Shown: positions 1 through 10,208, counted from the stretch's first letter. The stretch: DNA of 47,190 bases from an uncultured Blautia sp. (GCA_934364795.1 CAKRMK010000024.1:1-47190), one strand, 5' to 3'. Notes: generated by a model from the letters alone, not told the origin. A program made the numbers and translations.

Positions 1-53
1 ACTCGTGTTTTCGCCGTGAGAGGGCGACGTCTTAACCCCTTGACCAACTGGCC
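1..53 (-). tRNA. tRNA-Glu (anticodon CUC), 3' part outside window
   Basis: Read on the minus strand, 53 down to 1 gives acceptor GGCCAGT, the D-arm with GTC/GAC stem and GGGGTTAA loop, then anticodon stem TCGCC/GGCGA closing the loop CTCTCAC (plus positions 16-22). The anticodon is CUC (plus 18-20). This matches the familiar bacterial tRNA-Glu pattern that begins GGCCCGTTGGTCAAG. The T-arm and acceptor 3' strand lie beyond the window edge. A good promoter sits just upstream. Confidence 0.88.
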
Positions 54-71
54 TTGTCAACCGACTTGCAT

Positions 72-100
72 AGTATATCTTACTTTCCGGAAGATTGCAA
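72..100 (-). promoter_or_regulatory. Promoter of the tRNA-Glu gene
   Basis: On the minus strand: -35 TTGCAA (plus 100-95), exactly 17-nt spacer, -10 TATACT (plus 77-72), about 19 nt before the mature tRNA 5' end. Close to sigma-A consensus and in the right place for a tRNA. Confidence 0.75.
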
Positions 101-212
101 GCACTTTTTTTAATTTTTTTCAAAAAATTTGAAAAATATACAAAAAAAGCAGGAAACATGCGGGGCTGCAGCCTTAAATAAATTTGAAAAAATTTCGAAA
201 ATGAAATTTTAC

Positions 213-242
213 TTGCCAAAATACCATAAAATGGGGTATGAT
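213..242 (+). promoter_or_regulatory. Possible promoter for parE or a short leader RNA
   Basis: TTGCCA at 213-218, 18-nt spacer, TATGAT at 237-242. It lies upstream of the repeat copy and the 356-379 hairpin, so transcripts would either end early or read through into parE. Confidence 0.4.
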
Positions 243-280
243 ATAGAACGAATGTTTGTGAAAAACAAAATATATGATAT

Positions 281-332
281 CAGGGTCAAAAAGTCAAAAA
301 GCTGTTTATGCTTGTACGATAAGGCTTTTGAA
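281..332 (+). repeat. Dispersed intergenic repeat, partial copy
   Basis: Matches the reverse complement of 13696-13747 at 45 of 52 positions by eye, with weaker similarity continuing about 25 nt further. Only one end of the 13557-13747 element is represented. Both copies are intergenic. Confidence 0.7.
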
Positions 333-355
333 TCGGATATCCACGAAAGAATAAG

Positions 356-379
356 AAGCGGACAATCTGTCCGCTTTTC
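356..379 (+). terminator. Terminator-like hairpin in the parE leader
   Basis: AAGCGGAC / GTCCGCTT stem with a 5-nt loop followed by a short T-run. It lies between the candidate promoter at 213-242 and parE. It could be an attenuator or the end of a small transcript. The T-run is short, so termination may be weak. Confidence 0.5.
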
Positions 380-449
380 ATAACCTGTAAAAATAATGTC
401 ACTTTTGTCTGTGGCATTATTTAAATTATTTAAGAAAGGAAATGGTACC

Positions 450-2375
450 ATGGCAAAGAAAGATACCTACGATGCGGGGAGTATTTCTGTCCTGGAGGGA
501 CTGGAAGCTGTCAGGAAGCGTCCGGGAATGTATATTGGAAGTGTTTCCCGTAAAGGCCTTAACCATCTGATATATGAGATCGTAGATAATGCAGTAGATG
601 AGCATCTTGCCGGATACTGCACGAATATAGAAGTAACTCTGGAAAAAGACGGATCCTGCACTGTAAAGGACAACGGACGTGGAATCCCAGTAGATATGCA
701 TGCAAAAGGCGTTTCAGCAGAACGTCTTGTATTTACCACTCTCCATGCAGGTGGTAAGTTTGACAATTCTGCATACAAGACAAGTGGAGGTCTTCACGGA
801 GTTGGTTCCTCTGTTGTAAATGCACTTTCCACCTACCTGGATATTAAGATCAGCCGTGACGGTTTTGTGCACCACGATCATTATGAGAGAGGAATCCCTA
901 CTATTGAACTGGAAGAGGGACTTCTTCCAAAAATCGCGAAAACCAGAGGAACAGGAACCTGTGTGAATTTTCTTCCAGATCCGGAAATCTTTGAGAAAAC
1001 AAGATTTTCTGCAACAGAAGTAAAAAGCCGTCTCCATGAAACAGCCTACCTGAATCCTAATCTGACCATTCATTTTATGGATCTTCGAGGTGAGAAACCA
1101 GAGGATATCACATACCATGAACCAGATGGAATCGTAGGTTATATTAAAGATCTGAACCAGAACTGTGAGGCACTTCATGAGCCTGTTTATCTGAAGGGAG
1201 AGGCAGACGGAATCCAGGTAGAGGCTGCTTTTCAGTACACCAATGAATTCCGTGAAAATGTACTTGGCTTTTGCAACAATATTTATAATGCAGAAGGTGG
1301 TACCCACCTTACCGGATTTAAGACTACTTTTACTACTGTTATGAACAGCTATGCCCGTGAAATCGGTGTGCTGAAGGAAAAAGATGCCAATTTCACAGGT
1401 GCGGATATCCGTAACGGAATGACAGCAGTTGTTTCCATCAAGCATCCAGAACCACGTTTCGAAGGCCAGACAAAGACAAAGCTGGACAACCAGGATGCTG
1501 CAAGAGCCACAGGAAAGGTGATGTCAGAACAGCTTGTACTGTATTTTGACCGTAATCTGGAAACTTTGAAAGCTATTTTATCCTGTGCGGAAAAAGCGGC
1601 CAAGATCCGTAAAACAGAAGAACGTGCAAAGACCAATCTCCTTACCAAACAGAAATATTCCTTTGACTCTAATGGAAAGCTTGCCAACTGCGAGAAAAAA
1701 GATCCTTCTCTTTGTGAAATTTTTATCGTAGAGGGAGATTCCGCAGGCGGTTCTGCAAAAACTGCAAGAGACCGTAACTATCAGGCCATCCTGCCTATCA
1801 GAGGTAAAATCCTGAATGTAGAGAAAGCCACCATAGATAAAGTGCTTGCCAATGCAGAAATCAAAACTATGATCAACGCTTTTGGATGCGGTTTTTCTGA
1901 AGGCTATGGCAATGATTTTGATATTACAAAGCTGCGCTATGACAAAATTGTGATCATGGCCGATGCGGATGTGGACGGTGCACACATTTCCACACTTTTG
2001 CTCACCCTGTTTTACCGCTTTATGCCGGAGCTGATTTACGAAGGACATGTTTATATTGCCATGCCTCCTCTTTACAAGGTAATGCCAAAGAAAGGTGCCG
2101 AAGAATATCTGTATGATGACAAGGCACTGGAAAAATACCGCAGGACCCACAAGCCGGGCAGCTTTACCCTGCAAAGATACAAAGGTCTTGGAGAAATGGA
2201 TGCACAGCAGCTGTGGGAAACTACTTTGAATCCGGAAACAAGAAGGATGAAGAGGGTGGAAATCGAGGATGCACGTATGGCCTCCAGTGTTACCGAGATC
2301 CTTATGGGAAGCGATGTTCCGCCGCGAAAAGCCTTTATTTATGAACACGCTACGGATGCAGAGCTTGATATCTAA
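450..2375 (+). CDS. parE: DNA topoisomerase IV subunit B
   Basis: ATPase subunit of a type IIA topoisomerase, which with ParC decatenates and relaxes DNA. The 641-residue product shows the GHKL ATPase fold: catalytic Glu43 and Mg-binding Asn47 in YEIVDNAVDE, DNGRGIP (74-80) and GGLHGVGSS (113-121). It then shows the TOPRIM motifs EGDSAGGSA (428-436), DADVDG (505-510) and QRYKGLGEM (575-583). I start at ATG 450, preceded by AAGAAAGGAAA; an in-frame start at 396 would add 18 unconserved residues. The parC gene follows after 30 nt. I call it ParE rather than GyrB because its partner lacks a recognisable GyrA box and the locus is not next to dnaA/recF. A second gyrase pair would be expected elsewhere in the genome. 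Confidence 0.87.
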   Translation: MAKKDTYDAGSISVLEGLEAVRKRPGMYIGSVSRKGLNHLIYEIVDNAVDEHLAGYCTNIEVTLEKDGSCTVKDNGRGIPVDMHAKGVSAERLVFTTLHAGGKFDNSAYKTSGGLHGVGSSVVNALSTYLDIKISRDGFVHHDHYERGIPTIELEEGLLPKIAKTRGTGTCVNFLPDPEIFEKTRFSATEVKSRLHETAYLNPNLTIHFMDLRGEKPEDITYHEPDGIVGYIKDLNQNCEALHEPVYLKGEADGIQVEAAFQYTNEFRENVLGFCNNIYNAEGGTHLTGFKTTFTTVMNSYAREIGVLKEKDANFTGADIRNGMTAVVSIKHPEPRFEGQTKTKLDNQDAARATGKVMSEQLVLYFDRNLETLKAILSCAEKAAKIRKTEERAKTNLLTKQKYSFDSNGKLANCEKKDPSLCEIFIVEGDSAGGSAKTARDRNYQAILPIRGKILNVEKATIDKVLANAEIKTMINAFGCGFSEGYGNDFDITKLRYDKIVIMADADVDGAHISTLLLTLFYRFMPELIYEGHVYIAMPPLYKVMPKKGAEEYLYDDKALEKYRRTHKPGSFTLQRYKGLGEMDAQQLWETTLNPETRRMKRVEIEDARMASSVTEILMGSDVPPRKAFIYEHATDAELDI

Positions 2376-2405
2376 TTGAAAATTAAGTATGAGGAATAAT
2401 AAATT

Positions 2406-4652
2406 ATGGAAACAAAACAGGAAAATGTAATTGCCACTGACTATGCGGACGTCATGCAAAAATCTTATATAGACTATGCCATGAGCGTTATCATTTCCAG
2501 AGCCCTTCCTGATGTCCGCGACGGTCTGAAGCCGGTACAAAGAAGAACTCTGTATGATATGTATGAGCTTGGAATCCGCTATGACCGTCCTTACCGTAAA
2601 TGTGCCCGTATTGTAGGAGATACCATGGGTAAATACCATCCTCACGGTGACAGCTCTATTTATGAGGCGCTGGTTGTAATGGCCCAGGATTTCAAAAAGG
2701 GAAAAATCCTGGTAGACGGACATGGAAATTTTGGCTCCATTGAAGGGGATGGAGCGGCAGCTATGCGATATACAGAGGCAAGGCTTGAGAAGCTTACCCA
2801 GGAGGTTTTTCTGGCTGATCTTGATAAGAATGTAGTGGACTTTATGCCAAACTTTGATGAGACAGAGAAAGAGCCAAGTGTACTGCCTGTAAAAATCCCC
2901 AATCTTCTTGTAAATGGAGCTGATGGTATTGCCGTTGGTATGGCAACCAGCATTCCCCCTCACAATCTGGGAGAGGTTGTGGATGCGGTAAAAGCTTATA
3001 TCAAGAATAACGATATCAGTGTAAAAGGCCTGATGCGATACTTAAAGGGACCTGATTTTCCTACAGGTGGACTGGTAGTAAATAAAGATGACCTTCTGAA
3101 TATTTATGAAACCGGAACCGGAAAGCTTCGCCTCAGGGGAAAAGTAGAGGTGGAGAAGCTAAAAGGTGGCAGGCAGCAGCTTGTGATCACTGAAATCCCG
3201 TATACCATGATCGGGGCAAATATCGGCAAATTCCTTAATGATGTAGCTTCTCTTGTGGAGACAAAGAAAACCACAGACATTGTGGATATTTCCAACCAGT
3301 CCTCAAAAGAGGGAATCCGGATCGTGCTGGAATTAAGAAAAGATGCGGATGTGGAAAACCTTACCAATATGCTCTACAAAAAGACCAGACTGGAAGATAC
3401 CTTCGGTGTAAATATGCTGGCTGTAGCAGATGGACGCCCGGAGACTTTAAGCCTGAAACAGATCATTGAGCACCATGTGGATTTTGTATTTGAAGTGACT
3501 ACCCGCAAGTACAAAACACTTCTTGGAAAAGAGCTGGAGAAAAAAGAAATCCAGGAGGGACTGATCAAGGCCTGCGATGTGATCGACCTGATTATCGAGA
3601 TCCTTCGTGGAAGCAAAAGCCGTGACCAGGTAAAGAAATGCCTGGTAGAAGGTGTTACAGAAGGGATTAAATTTAAGTCAAAGGCAAGTGAGAAAGCTGC
3701 GAAGAATCTGAAATTTACAGAAAATCAGGCAACAGCCATTCTTGACATGCGTCTGTACCGCCTGATCGGACTGGAAATTGAAGCACTTCAGGCAGAATAT
3801 GACCAGACCATGAAAAATATTACTTCTTATGAAGATATTCTGAATAATTATGATTCCATGTGCGAAGTGATTATAGAAGAGCTGGACGGAATCAAAAAAG
3901 AGTACAGTACAAAAAGACGGACTGTAATCGAGAATGCCGAAGAAGCCGTTTATGAAGAAAAGAAAATGGAAGAAATGGAAGTATGCTTTCTTATGGATCG
4001 TTTTGGCTATATGCGTCTTATTGACAAAAATGCCTTTGAACGAAATAAAGAAGCAGCTCTTGCAGAGAGTAAGTATGTATTTACCTGTATGAACACAGAT
4101 AAGATCTGCATTTTTACAGATATAGGAAGAATGCATTCTATCAAGGTTGCGGATATTCCGCTGGTGCGTTTTCGTGATAAAGGAACTCCGGCAGATAACT
4201 TAAGTAATTATGACAGCAGCCAGGAGCAGATCCTTTATGTGGCGCCTGTAGGACAGGTGAAAATGTCCACTTTGCTGTTTGTGACCAGAACTTCCATGTG
4301 CAAGCTGGTAGCAGGCGGTGAATTTGACGTTTCCAAGAGAACCATTGCTTCAACCAAGCTGGCAGAAGAAGACAGTCTGATTTTTGTGGGCGCTGCTGAT
4401 GAGATGGAACAGATTATATTCCAGAGTCAGAACGGATATTTTCTTCGTATTTTGAAAAATGATGTATCCACCATGAAAAAGACCTCTGTTGGTGTGCGTG
4501 GAATGAAACTGGGAGAAAAAGATGTGCTGGAACATGCATATCTATTAGAACCGCACCAGGAATACAGTATTACCTATCATGACAAGCCATACTGCCTGAA
4601 TAAGGTTAAGCTTGCAAAACGTGATACCAAGGGTACAAAACCGAGAGTTTAG
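2406..4652 (+). CDS. parC: DNA topoisomerase IV subunit A
   Basis: DNA-cleaving subunit partnering ParE. Its 748 residues include the winged-helix and tower core with the catalytic tyrosine at Tyr122 (in [12 protein letters not shown]) and the quinolone-contact region [10 protein letters not shown], with Ser83 and Glu87 in the usual unmutated state. The C-terminal blade domain (about 500-748) has degenerate repeats. No QRRGGKG-like GyrA box is present, which favours topoisomerase IV over gyrase. The ribosome binding site GAGGAAT precedes ATG 2406. It is translated from the same message as parE. No clear terminator follows; the next promoter begins 24 nt after the stop. Confidence 0.87.
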   Translation: METKQENVIATDYADVMQKSYIDYAMSVIISRALPDVRDGLKPVQRRTLYDMYELGIRYDRPYRKCARIVGDTMGKYHPHGDSSIYEALVVMAQDFKKGKILVDGHGNFGSIEGDGAAAMRYTEARLEKLTQEVFLADLDKNVVDFMPNFDETEKEPSVLPVKIPNLLVNGADGIAVGMATSIPPHNLGEVVDAVKAYIKNNDISVKGLMRYLKGPDFPTGGLVVNKDDLLNIYETGTGKLRLRGKVEVEKLKGGRQQLVITEIPYTMIGANIGKFLNDVASLVETKKTTDIVDISNQSSKEGIRIVLELRKDADVENLTNMLYKKTRLEDTFGVNMLAVADGRPETLSLKQIIEHHVDFVFEVTTRKYKTLLGKELEKKEIQEGLIKACDVIDLIIEILRGSKSRDQVKKCLVEGVTEGIKFKSKASEKAAKNLKFTENQATAILDMRLYRLIGLEIEALQAEYDQTMKNITSYEDILNNYDSMCEVIIEELDGIKKEYSTKRRTVIENAEEAVYEEKKMEEMEVCFLMDRFGYMRLIDKNAFERNKEAALAESKYVFTCMNTDKICIFTDIGRMHSIKVADIPLVRFRDKGTPADNLSNYDSSQEQILYVAPVGQVKMSTLLFVTRTSMCKLVAGGEFDVSKRTIASTKLAEEDSLIFVGAADEMEQIIFQSQNGYFLRILKNDVSTMKKTSVGVRGMKLGEKDVLEHAYLLEPHQEYSITYHDKPYCLNKVKLAKRDTKGTKPRV

Positions 4653-4675
4653 TTACTATAAGACGTAAAAAGCGC

Positions 4676-4704
4676 TTGCAATTAGGAAATAAAAGTGTTA
4701 GAAT
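4676..4704 (+). promoter_or_regulatory. Promoter of the rimP-nusA-infB operon
   Basis: TTGCAA (4676-4681), 17-nt spacer, TAGAAT (4699-4704). It lies 24 nt after parC and about 150 nt before rimP, giving a leader that includes the hairpin at 4735-4759. Confidence 0.7.
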
Positions 4705-4734
4705 GGGAACAGAAATCAGAACTTGTTGACAAAG

Positions 4735-4759
4735 GAGTGGGCTTACGCCCACTCTTTTT
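4735..4759 (+). terminator. Leader hairpin with T-run before rimP (attenuator candidate)
   Basis: A perfect 8-bp stem GAGTGGGC / GCCCACTC with a TTAC loop followed by TTTTT, about 25 nt downstream of the probable start site. Short stem-loops of this kind sit in front of rimP/ylxS in many Firmicutes (my recollection of the pattern). It is either an attenuator for the operon or a read-through structure. Confidence 0.6.
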
Positions 4760-4853
4760 GCTGATAAGACTGAAGATAAACTGTTGCTTTGAACAAAGGG
4801 AACAGTAACGATAACCTTACAAAGGTTATGAACTAAGAAAGGCAGGTGGGAAA

Positions 4854-5321
4854 ATGAGCAGAAAAGAAGAGTACGAGCAAAAAGCAGAAGCAATGCTTCT
4901 CCCGATCGTTGAAGAAAACGGATTCGAACTGGTAGACGTAGAGTTTGTCAAGGAAGCCGGAGTCTGGTACCTTAGAGGTTATATTGAAAGACCAGAAGGC
5001 GAGGGAATCACAGTAAATGACTGCGAGACAGTAAGCAGGGCTTTCAGCGATAAGCTGGATGAAGATGATTTCATCGAAGAAAGCTATGTTATGGAGATCA
5101 GCTCTCCAGGTGACAGACCTCTTAAGAAGGAAAAGGATTTTGCCAGAAATATGGGAAAACGGGTAGAAATCAGAACCTACCGGCCAATCGAAAAACAAAA
5201 AGAGTTTTGCGGAACATTGACAGCATATGATAGTAACAGTGTGACAATCGAAGACGAAGGTACAGAGCGTACTTTTGATAAGAAAGATATTGCACTGGTG
5301 CGTAAGGCATTTGAATTTTAA
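4854..5321 (+). CDS. rimP: Ribosome maturation factor RimP
   Basis: Cytoplasmic factor for 30S subunit maturation (YlxS/YhbC family). The 155-residue product has the N-terminal alpha/beta domain (NGFELVDVEFVKEAGVWYLRGYIE), the conserved YVMEISSPGDRPLKKEKDF segment and a C-terminal SH3-like barrel ending in KDIALVRKAFEF. The ATG at 4854 follows a purine-rich AGGCAGGTGGGA. It is the first gene of the operon that continues to ribF, with 36 nt before nusA. Confidence 0.92.
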   Translation: MSRKEEYEQKAEAMLLPIVEENGFELVDVEFVKEAGVWYLRGYIERPEGEGITVNDCETVSRAFSDKLDEDDFIEESYVMEISSPGDRPLKKEKDFARNMGKRVEIRTYRPIEKQKEFCGTLTAYDSNSVTIEDEGTERTFDKKDIALVRKAFEF

Positions 5322-5357
5322 TACCAACTGGAAAGCGAAAAGGAGGAAATAAGAAAA

Positions 5358-6566
5358 ATGAACAAGGAGTTAATGGGTGCTCTGGATGATCTGGAACGCG
5401 ATAAAAATATCAGCAAGGAAACTTTGCTTGATGCCATTGAGCAGTCCCTGATCCAGGCATGTAAGCAGCATTTTGGAAAAGCTGATAATGTACATGTGAC
5501 CATCAACAGAGAAACAGGAGATTTCAGCGTATTTGCAGACCGCAAGGTAGTTGAGTTTGTAGACGATCCGGCAGAGGAGATTTCTCTTGTTGAAGCGCAG
5601 AAACAGAATACCAATGCTGAAGTAGGCGATATCATCAAGGTACCGATCCATTCTGACAAATTTGGCCGTATTGCCACACAGAATGCGAAGAACGTAATCC
5701 TGCAGAAAATCCGTGAAGAAGAACGTAAGGTTCTTTTTGACCAGTATCACGGAAATGAGAAGGAAGTTGTAACAGGTATCGTACAGCGTGTTGTTGGACA
5801 TAACGTAAGCGTAAATCTTGGTAAAGCAGATGCTATTCTTGGTGAGAATGAGCAGGTGAAGGGAGAAACCTTCAAACCTACCGAGAGAATCAAAGTGTAT
5901 ATCCTGGAAGTTAAGGATACACCGAAGGGACCACGTATCCTGGTATCCAGAACACATCCTGGCCTTGTAAAACGTCTTTTTGAATCCGAAGTAGCAGAAG
6001 TAAAAGACGGAACTGTTGAGATCAAGAGCATTGCCCGTGAGGCTGGCTCCCGTACCAAGCTTGCTGTATGGAGCAATGATCCGGATGTAGATCCTGTAGG
6101 AGCATGTGTTGGTGTGAACGGAGCCCGTGTAAGTGCCATTGTAACTGAGCTTCGCGGAGAAAAAATCGATATCATCAACTGGGATGAGAATCCTGCAATC
6201 CTTATTGAGAATGCACTTAGTCCTGCAAAGGTAATCGCAGTTATGGCAGATCCGGATGAGAAAACAGCACTTGTTGTTGTTCCGGATTATCAGCTTTCTC
6301 TTGCAATCGGTAAAGAAGGACAGAATGCCCGTCTTGCAGCCCGCCTGACTGGATTTAAGATTGATATCAAGAGCGAGACACAGGCAAGAGAGTCCGGCGA
6401 CTTCTATGATTATGATGAGGACGATGACGAATACTACGAGGATGAGGAGTATGAGGAAGGTTCCGAAGAGACAACTGCAGCTGGTGAAGAAACAGCAGTA
6501 GATGAAGAAACAGCAGAAGAGTCTGAAGCAGCTGAGGAAACAGTGGAGAATGAAGACGAAGAGTAA
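5358..6566 (+). CDS. nusA: Transcription termination/antitermination factor NusA
   Basis: RNA-polymerase-associated factor controlling pausing, termination and antitermination. It has 402 residues: N-terminal polymerase-binding domain (about 1-125), S1 domain (about 133-200), and KH1/KH2 domains (about 200-345) with [19 protein letters not shown] and [18 protein letters not shown]. The C-terminal tail (about 350-402) is very acidic and low in complexity, rich in Asp, Glu, Tyr and later Thr/Ala. The ribosome binding site AAAAGGAGGAAA precedes ATG 5358. The 3' end overlaps the start of ylxR by 17 nt, so the two are probably translationally coupled. Confidence 0.95.
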   Translation: MNKELMGALDDLERDKNISKETLLDAIEQSLIQACKQHFGKADNVHVTINRETGDFSVFADRKVVEFVDDPAEEISLVEAQKQNTNAEVGDIIKVPIHSDKFGRIATQNAKNVILQKIREEERKVLFDQYHGNEKEVVTGIVQRVVGHNVSVNLGKADAILGENEQVKGETFKPTERIKVYILEVKDTPKGPRILVSRTHPGLVKRLFESEVAEVKDGTVEIKSIAREAGSRTKLAVWSNDPDVDPVGACVGVNGARVSAIVTELRGEKIDIINWDENPAILIENALSPAKVIAVMADPDEKTALVVVPDYQLSLAIGKEGQNARLAARLTGFKIDIKSETQARESGDFYDYDEDDDEYYEDEEYEEGSEETTAAGEETAVDEETAEESEAAEETVENEDEE

Positions 6567-6828
6567 GATCCCCATGCGCCAGTGTACCGGCTGCAGGGAA
6601 ATGAAAAATAAAAAAGAAATGATCAGGGTACTGAAAACCGCAGAGGACGAAATCGTCCTGGATGCAACAGGCAAGAAAAACGGCCGCGGGGCATATATTT
6701 GTTTTTCAAGGGAATGCCTTGAAAAGGCAAGAAAGAACCATGGCCTGGAACGCTCCCTGAAAGCGTCCATTCCGGATGAGGTTTACGAAAGCCTTGAGAA
6801 GGAGTTTGAGACTATTGAAAACAAATAG
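6550..6828 (+). CDS. rnpM: YlxR/RnpM family RNA-binding protein
   Basis: Small 92-residue protein of the YlxR family (DUF448), recently described in Bacillus subtilis as an RNase P modulator. Family features visible are RQCTGCREMKNKKEMIRVLK near the N-terminus and GRGAYICFSRECLEKA in the middle. Start chosen at ATG 6550, with GAGGAA 10 nt upstream inside nusA. Upstream in-frame starts would lengthen it into the nusA tail, and an alternative ATG at 6574 is possible. The stop overlaps the next gene. It is constantly found between nusA and ylxQ/infB in Firmicutes. Confidence 0.88.
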   Translation: MKTKSKIPMRQCTGCREMKNKKEMIRVLKTAEDEIVLDATGKKNGRGAYICFSRECLEKARKNHGLERSLKASIPDEVYESLEKEFETIENK

Positions 6829-7129
6829 AGCATTATCCTTGATCGGATTGGCAACAAAAGCCGGCAGGACAGTAAGTGGAGAGTTTTCCACAGAGAAGTC
6901 TGTCAAGACCGGTAAAGGATATCTGGTAATCGTAGCCGGCGATTCTTCCGAGAATACAAAGAAAAAATTCCGGAATATGTGTACGTTCTACGAAGTCCCA
7001 TTGTATATCCTTGCAGATAAAGAAACGCTTGGTCACGCCATGGGAAAAGAATTTCGCGCAAGTCTTGCAGTACAGGATGCAAATTTTGCACAGGCGATCA
7101 TAAAAGTACTGGAAGAAACCAAGGTCTGA
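6815..7129 (+). CDS. L7Ae-family RNA-binding protein YlxQ
   Basis: A 104-residue member of the ribosomal L7Ae/L30e/S12e/Gadd45 fold family, which binds kink-turn RNA. Visible features are LIGLATKAGRTVSGEFSTEKSVKTG (the RNA-contact region), VIVAGDSSENTKKKF, and CTFYEVPLYILADKETLGHAMGK. I chose TTG 6815 as start because AAGGAG ends 10 nt before it and the KTNRALSLIGLA N-terminus is typical of the family. An ATG at 6776 would add 13 residues from inside ylxR. It overlaps the ylxR stop by 14 nt. The specific RNA target in this group is not established. Confidence 0.87.
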   Translation: MKTNRALSLIGLATKAGRTVSGEFSTEKSVKTGKGYLVIVAGDSSENTKKKFRNMCTFYEVPLYILADKETLGHAMGKEFRASLAVQDANFAQAIIKVLEETKV

Positions 7130-7229
7130 AAATTCAGGCACTTTTCACCAAGGAGAAAGAAGTATTCTGCGGAATGCTTTTGAATGAAGCATCTGTGGAA
7201 TCGGATCTGGTGAAAGGAAGGCATGGTAT

Positions 7230-10208
7230 ATGACAAACAGGACCCATGAGCCTGCCAAGGATAAAATAGAGCAAAACAGAGAGAATAAGAGAAATATAGT
7301 GAAAAAAGTAACAGATACGGGAAAGGAGAAAGGAATAACATTGGAGACTCCTAAGACAGAAGAGCAGAAGGTTTCAGTAAATAAAGAAGGCGACGGTGCC
7401 CAGACACCGAAGAAGAAAAAGAATATCATCCGTGTATATCATGCACAGAATGCAAGTGACGGAGGTAAGAACAGAAAGAAAGCACCAGGCGAAAGAAAAG
7501 CCCGTCCACAGGGCGCACGCCCGGCAGCAGCACAGGCTGACAAACCGGCAGCAGGTGCACCAAAAACAGAAGCTGTAAGTGCACCAAAGGCAGAAGCCCC
7601 AAAAACAGAGGCCGCAAAGCCACAGCAGACAGCTGCTGCACCAAAAGCAGAAGCACCAAAGACAGAAGCTGTAAAGCCACAGGCAGCCCCAGCACCAAAA
7701 GCAGAAGCACCGAAGGCACCGGCAGCAAATGCACAGACAGCAGCACAGGCAAAACCGGCACAGCCAAAAAATGAAAATACACAGCGCCAGTCCAACACCT
7801 CCAATACAGAGGGAAGAAATCAGGGACAGCGTGACAACCGCGGATTCCGCCAGGGAGAGAACCGTGATGGAAACCGTGACAACAGAAATGGAAACGGAGG
7901 AAATGGCGGCAGATTCGGTCAGGGAAGACCACAGGGCGGCCAGGGAGCATTCCGTGGAAACAGAAACGGTGACGGCCAGGGAAGACCTGCAAGACAGGGA
8001 GACGGCCAGAACAGAGGACCACGCCAGGGGGATGGAAACAGCCGTGGATTCCGTCAGGGCGACAACCGTGACAACAGAAATGGAAACGGAGGAAATGGCG
8101 GCAGATTTGGCCAGGGAAGACCACAGGGCGGCCAGGGACGCTTCAGTGGCAAAGATGAAGGCCGTGACAGCCGTACAGAAGGTCGCTTTGGAGGACAGAA
8201 GTCACAGGGACAGCGTTCCGGTGGTGCCAGAAGAAGCGGAAGCGCAGATGCTATCTTTACACCAGAGCTGACCAAGACATCCAAGGACAGCAAGCGTGAG
8301 CGTGACAGAGAGAACAAAAATAAAAAGAAAGACTTCGATAAGACTTCCGGTGGCGGACACAGACCAAACCAGGGCGGCAGAAATCAGATGTCCAGAATTC
8401 CAAAAGCCCTTCAGAAACCAACTCCACAGCAAAAACCAGAGGAGAAGAAACCGGAGATCAAGGAAATTACAATTCCGGAGAAGCTTACAATCCGTGAGCT
8501 TGCAGAGGCAATGAAAATGCAGCCATCTGCAATTGTCAAGAAGCTGTTTATGGAAGGTCAGATGGTAACTGTAAACCATGAGATCGACTTCGAGCAGGCA
8601 GAAGAAATCGCTCTTGGATTTGACATTATTGCAGAAAAAGAAGAAAAAGTAGATGTAATTGAGGAACTCCTCAAAGAGGAAGAAGAGGATGAATCCACAA
8701 TGGTTTCAAGACCTCCTGTAGTCTGCGTTATGGGACACGTTGACCATGGTAAAACTTCCCTTCTGGATGCAATCCGTAAGACAAATGTAACAAGAGGCGA
8801 GGCCGGCGGAATCACACAGCACATCGGTGCTTATGTGGTAGATATCAATGGTCAGAAGATCACCTTCCTTGATACACCAGGACATGAGGCATTTACTGCC
8901 ATGCGTATGCGTGGAGCCAATTCCACAGATATTGCAGTTCTTGTAGTTGCAGCTGATGATGGTGTAATGCCACAGACTGTAGAGGCAATCAGCCATGCAA
9001 AAGCAGCAGGCGTAGAGATTATTGTTGCCATCAACAAAATCGATAAGCCAAGCGCAAACATCGAGCGTGTAAAACAGGAGCTTTCCGAATATGAACTGAT
9101 CCCGGAAGACTGGGGCGGAACAACACCGTTTGTACCGGTATCTGCAAAGACAGGAGAGGGTATTGATGACCTTCTGGAAATGATCCTGCTTACAGCAGAG
9201 GTTTCCGAGCTGAAAGCAAACCCGAACCGTGCAGCAAGAGGTCTTGTTATCGAGGCACAGCTTGATAAAGGTAAGGGACCGGTTGCAACAATCCTGGTAC
9301 AAAAAGGTACTCTTCATGTTGGAGATTTCATTGCAGCAGGCGCATGCAATGGTAAAGTACGTGCAATGATGGATGATAAGGGACGCCGTGTAAAACAGGC
9401 AGGTCCGTCTACTCCGGTAGAGATCCTTGGCCTTGGTGATGTGCCAAATGCAGGTGAAGTCCTTATGTCCTTTGAAAACGACAAAGAAGCAAAGAGCTTT
9501 GCAGCAGCATTTGTTTCCGAGAACAAGAACCGTCTTCTTGAGGAAACAAAGGGCAAACTTTCCCTTGATAATCTGTTTGACCAGATTCAGGCAAGTGATC
9601 TGAAGGAGCTTCCGATCATTGTAAAAGCTGACGTTCAGGGTTCCGTTGAGGCTGTTAAGCAGAGTCTTGTAAAACTTTCCAATGAGGAAGTTGTTGTAAG
9701 AGTAATCCACGGTGGTGTTGGTGCCATCAATGAGTCTGATGTCAGCCTTGCTGCAACATCAAATGCAATTATCATCGGATTTAATGTGCGCCCGGATACC
9801 ACAGCAAAACAGCTTGCAGAGCAGGAAGGCGTTGATCTTCGTCTGTACAGGGTTATCTATCAGGCAATTGAGGATGTGGAAGCTGCCATGAAGGGTATGC
9901 TGGATCCTGTATTTGAGGAAAAGGTTATCGGTCATGCAGAGGTTCGCCAGCTGTTCAAGGCTTCCGGTGTTGGAACTATTGCAGGAAGCTATGTCCTGGA
10001 TGGTACATTCCAGAGAGGCTGCAAGGTCCGCATTACAAGAGGTGAGGATCAGATCTACGAAGGAGAGCTGGCTTCCCTTAAGAGATTTAAGGATGATGTC
10101 AAAGAAGTCCGTGCAGGCTACGAGTGTGGTCTTGTATTCCAGGATTTCAATGATGTAAAAGAAGAAGATAAAGTAGAAGCATATATTATGGTTGAGGTGC
10201 CACGCTAG
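7230..10208 (+). CDS. infB: Translation initiation factor IF-2 with long low-complexity N-terminus
   Basis: GTPase that brings fMet-tRNA to the 30S subunit. It has 992 residues, longer than the roughly 700-900 of well-known homologues. Residues about 90-190 are Ala/Pro/Lys/Glu repeats ([11 protein letters not shown] type); about 195-330 are Gly/Arg/Asn/Gln rich with RGG-like runs; about 414-465 is the IF2N domain. The G domain has GHVDHGKT (502-509), [20 protein letters not shown] and SAK, followed by the beta-barrel, domain III and the C-terminal tRNA-binding barrel. ATG 7230 follows GGTGAAAGGAAGG. Within the Gly/Arg region the DNA holds a roughly 75-bp repeat (see separate entry). It sits 100 nt after ylxQ in the operon. 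Confidence 0.96.
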   Translation: MTNRTHEPAKDKIEQNRENKRNIVKKVTDTGKEKGITLETPKTEEQKVSVNKEGDGAQTPKKKKNIIRVYHAQNASDGGKNRKKAPGERKARPQGARPAAAQADKPAAGAPKTEAVSAPKAEAPKTEAAKPQQTAAAPKAEAPKTEAVKPQAAPAPKAEAPKAPAANAQTAAQAKPAQPKNENTQRQSNTSNTEGRNQGQRDNRGFRQGENRDGNRDNRNGNGGNGGRFGQGRPQGGQGAFRGNRNGDGQGRPARQGDGQNRGPRQGDGNSRGFRQGDNRDNRNGNGGNGGRFGQGRPQGGQGRFSGKDEGRDSRTEGRFGGQKSQGQRSGGARRSGSADAIFTPELTKTSKDSKRERDRENKNKKKDFDKTSGGGHRPNQGGRNQMSRIPKALQKPTPQQKPEEKKPEIKEITIPEKLTIRELAEAMKMQPSAIVKKLFMEGQMVTVNHEIDFEQAEEIALGFDIIAEKEEKVDVIEELLKEEEEDESTMVSRPPVVCVMGHVDHGKTSLLDAIRKTNVTRGEAGGITQHIGAYVVDINGQKITFLDTPGHEAFTAMRMRGANSTDIAVLVVAADDGVMPQTVEAISHAKAAGVEIIVAINKIDKPSANIERVKQELSEYELIPEDWGGTTPFVPVSAKTGEGIDDLLEMILLTAEVSELKANPNRAARGLVIEAQLDKGKGPVATILVQKGTLHVGDFIAAGACNGKVRAMMDDKGRRVKQAGPSTPVEILGLGDVPNAGEVLMSFENDKEAKSFAAAFVSENKNRLLEETKGKLSLDNLFDQIQASDLKELPIIVKADVQGSVEAVKQSLVKLSNEEVVVRVIHGGVGAINESDVSLAATSNAIIIGFNVRPDTTAKQLAEQEGVDLRLYRVIYQAIEDVEAAMKGMLDPVFEEKVIGHAEVRQLFKASGVGTIAGSYVLDGTFQRGCKVRITRGEDQIYEGELASLKRFKDDVKEVRAGYECGLVFQDFNDVKEEDKVEAYIMVEVPR
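7875..8141 (+). repeat. Intragenic direct repeat in the infB N-terminal region
   Basis: About 75 bp starting at 7875 recurs at 8067 (offset 192 bp, 64 codons) with only a few silent differences. Both copies encode the [20 protein letters not shown] segment. The repeat likely drives length variation of the IF-2 disordered tail by recombination or slippage. Confidence 0.8.

Larger units (their letters stand above)
54..449. other. Intergenic region between tRNA-Glu and parE
   Basis: An AT-rich divergent region of about 400 bases with no gene I can support. It contains the tRNA promoter (minus), a possible plus-strand promoter at 213-242, a dispersed-repeat copy at 281-332, a small terminator-like hairpin at 356-379, and a second AT-rich hairpin around 389-424 just before the parE ribosome binding site. 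An 84-codon open frame at 129-383 crosses the repeat and the hairpin and has no convincing ribosome binding site. Confidence 0.6.

Noticed and set aside
129..383. 84-codon open frame before parE
   Set aside because: It runs through the dispersed repeat and the hairpin at 356-379, has no good ribosome binding site and no recognisable family.
2640..2680. Quinolone-resistance change in ParC
   Set aside because: The key positions are Ser83 and Glu87, the usual sensitive state.
7426..8271. Long open frames in other frames of the infB N-terminal region
   Set aside because: Low-complexity repeats keep several frames open; the infB frame contains IF-2 domains and the others give only biased composition.
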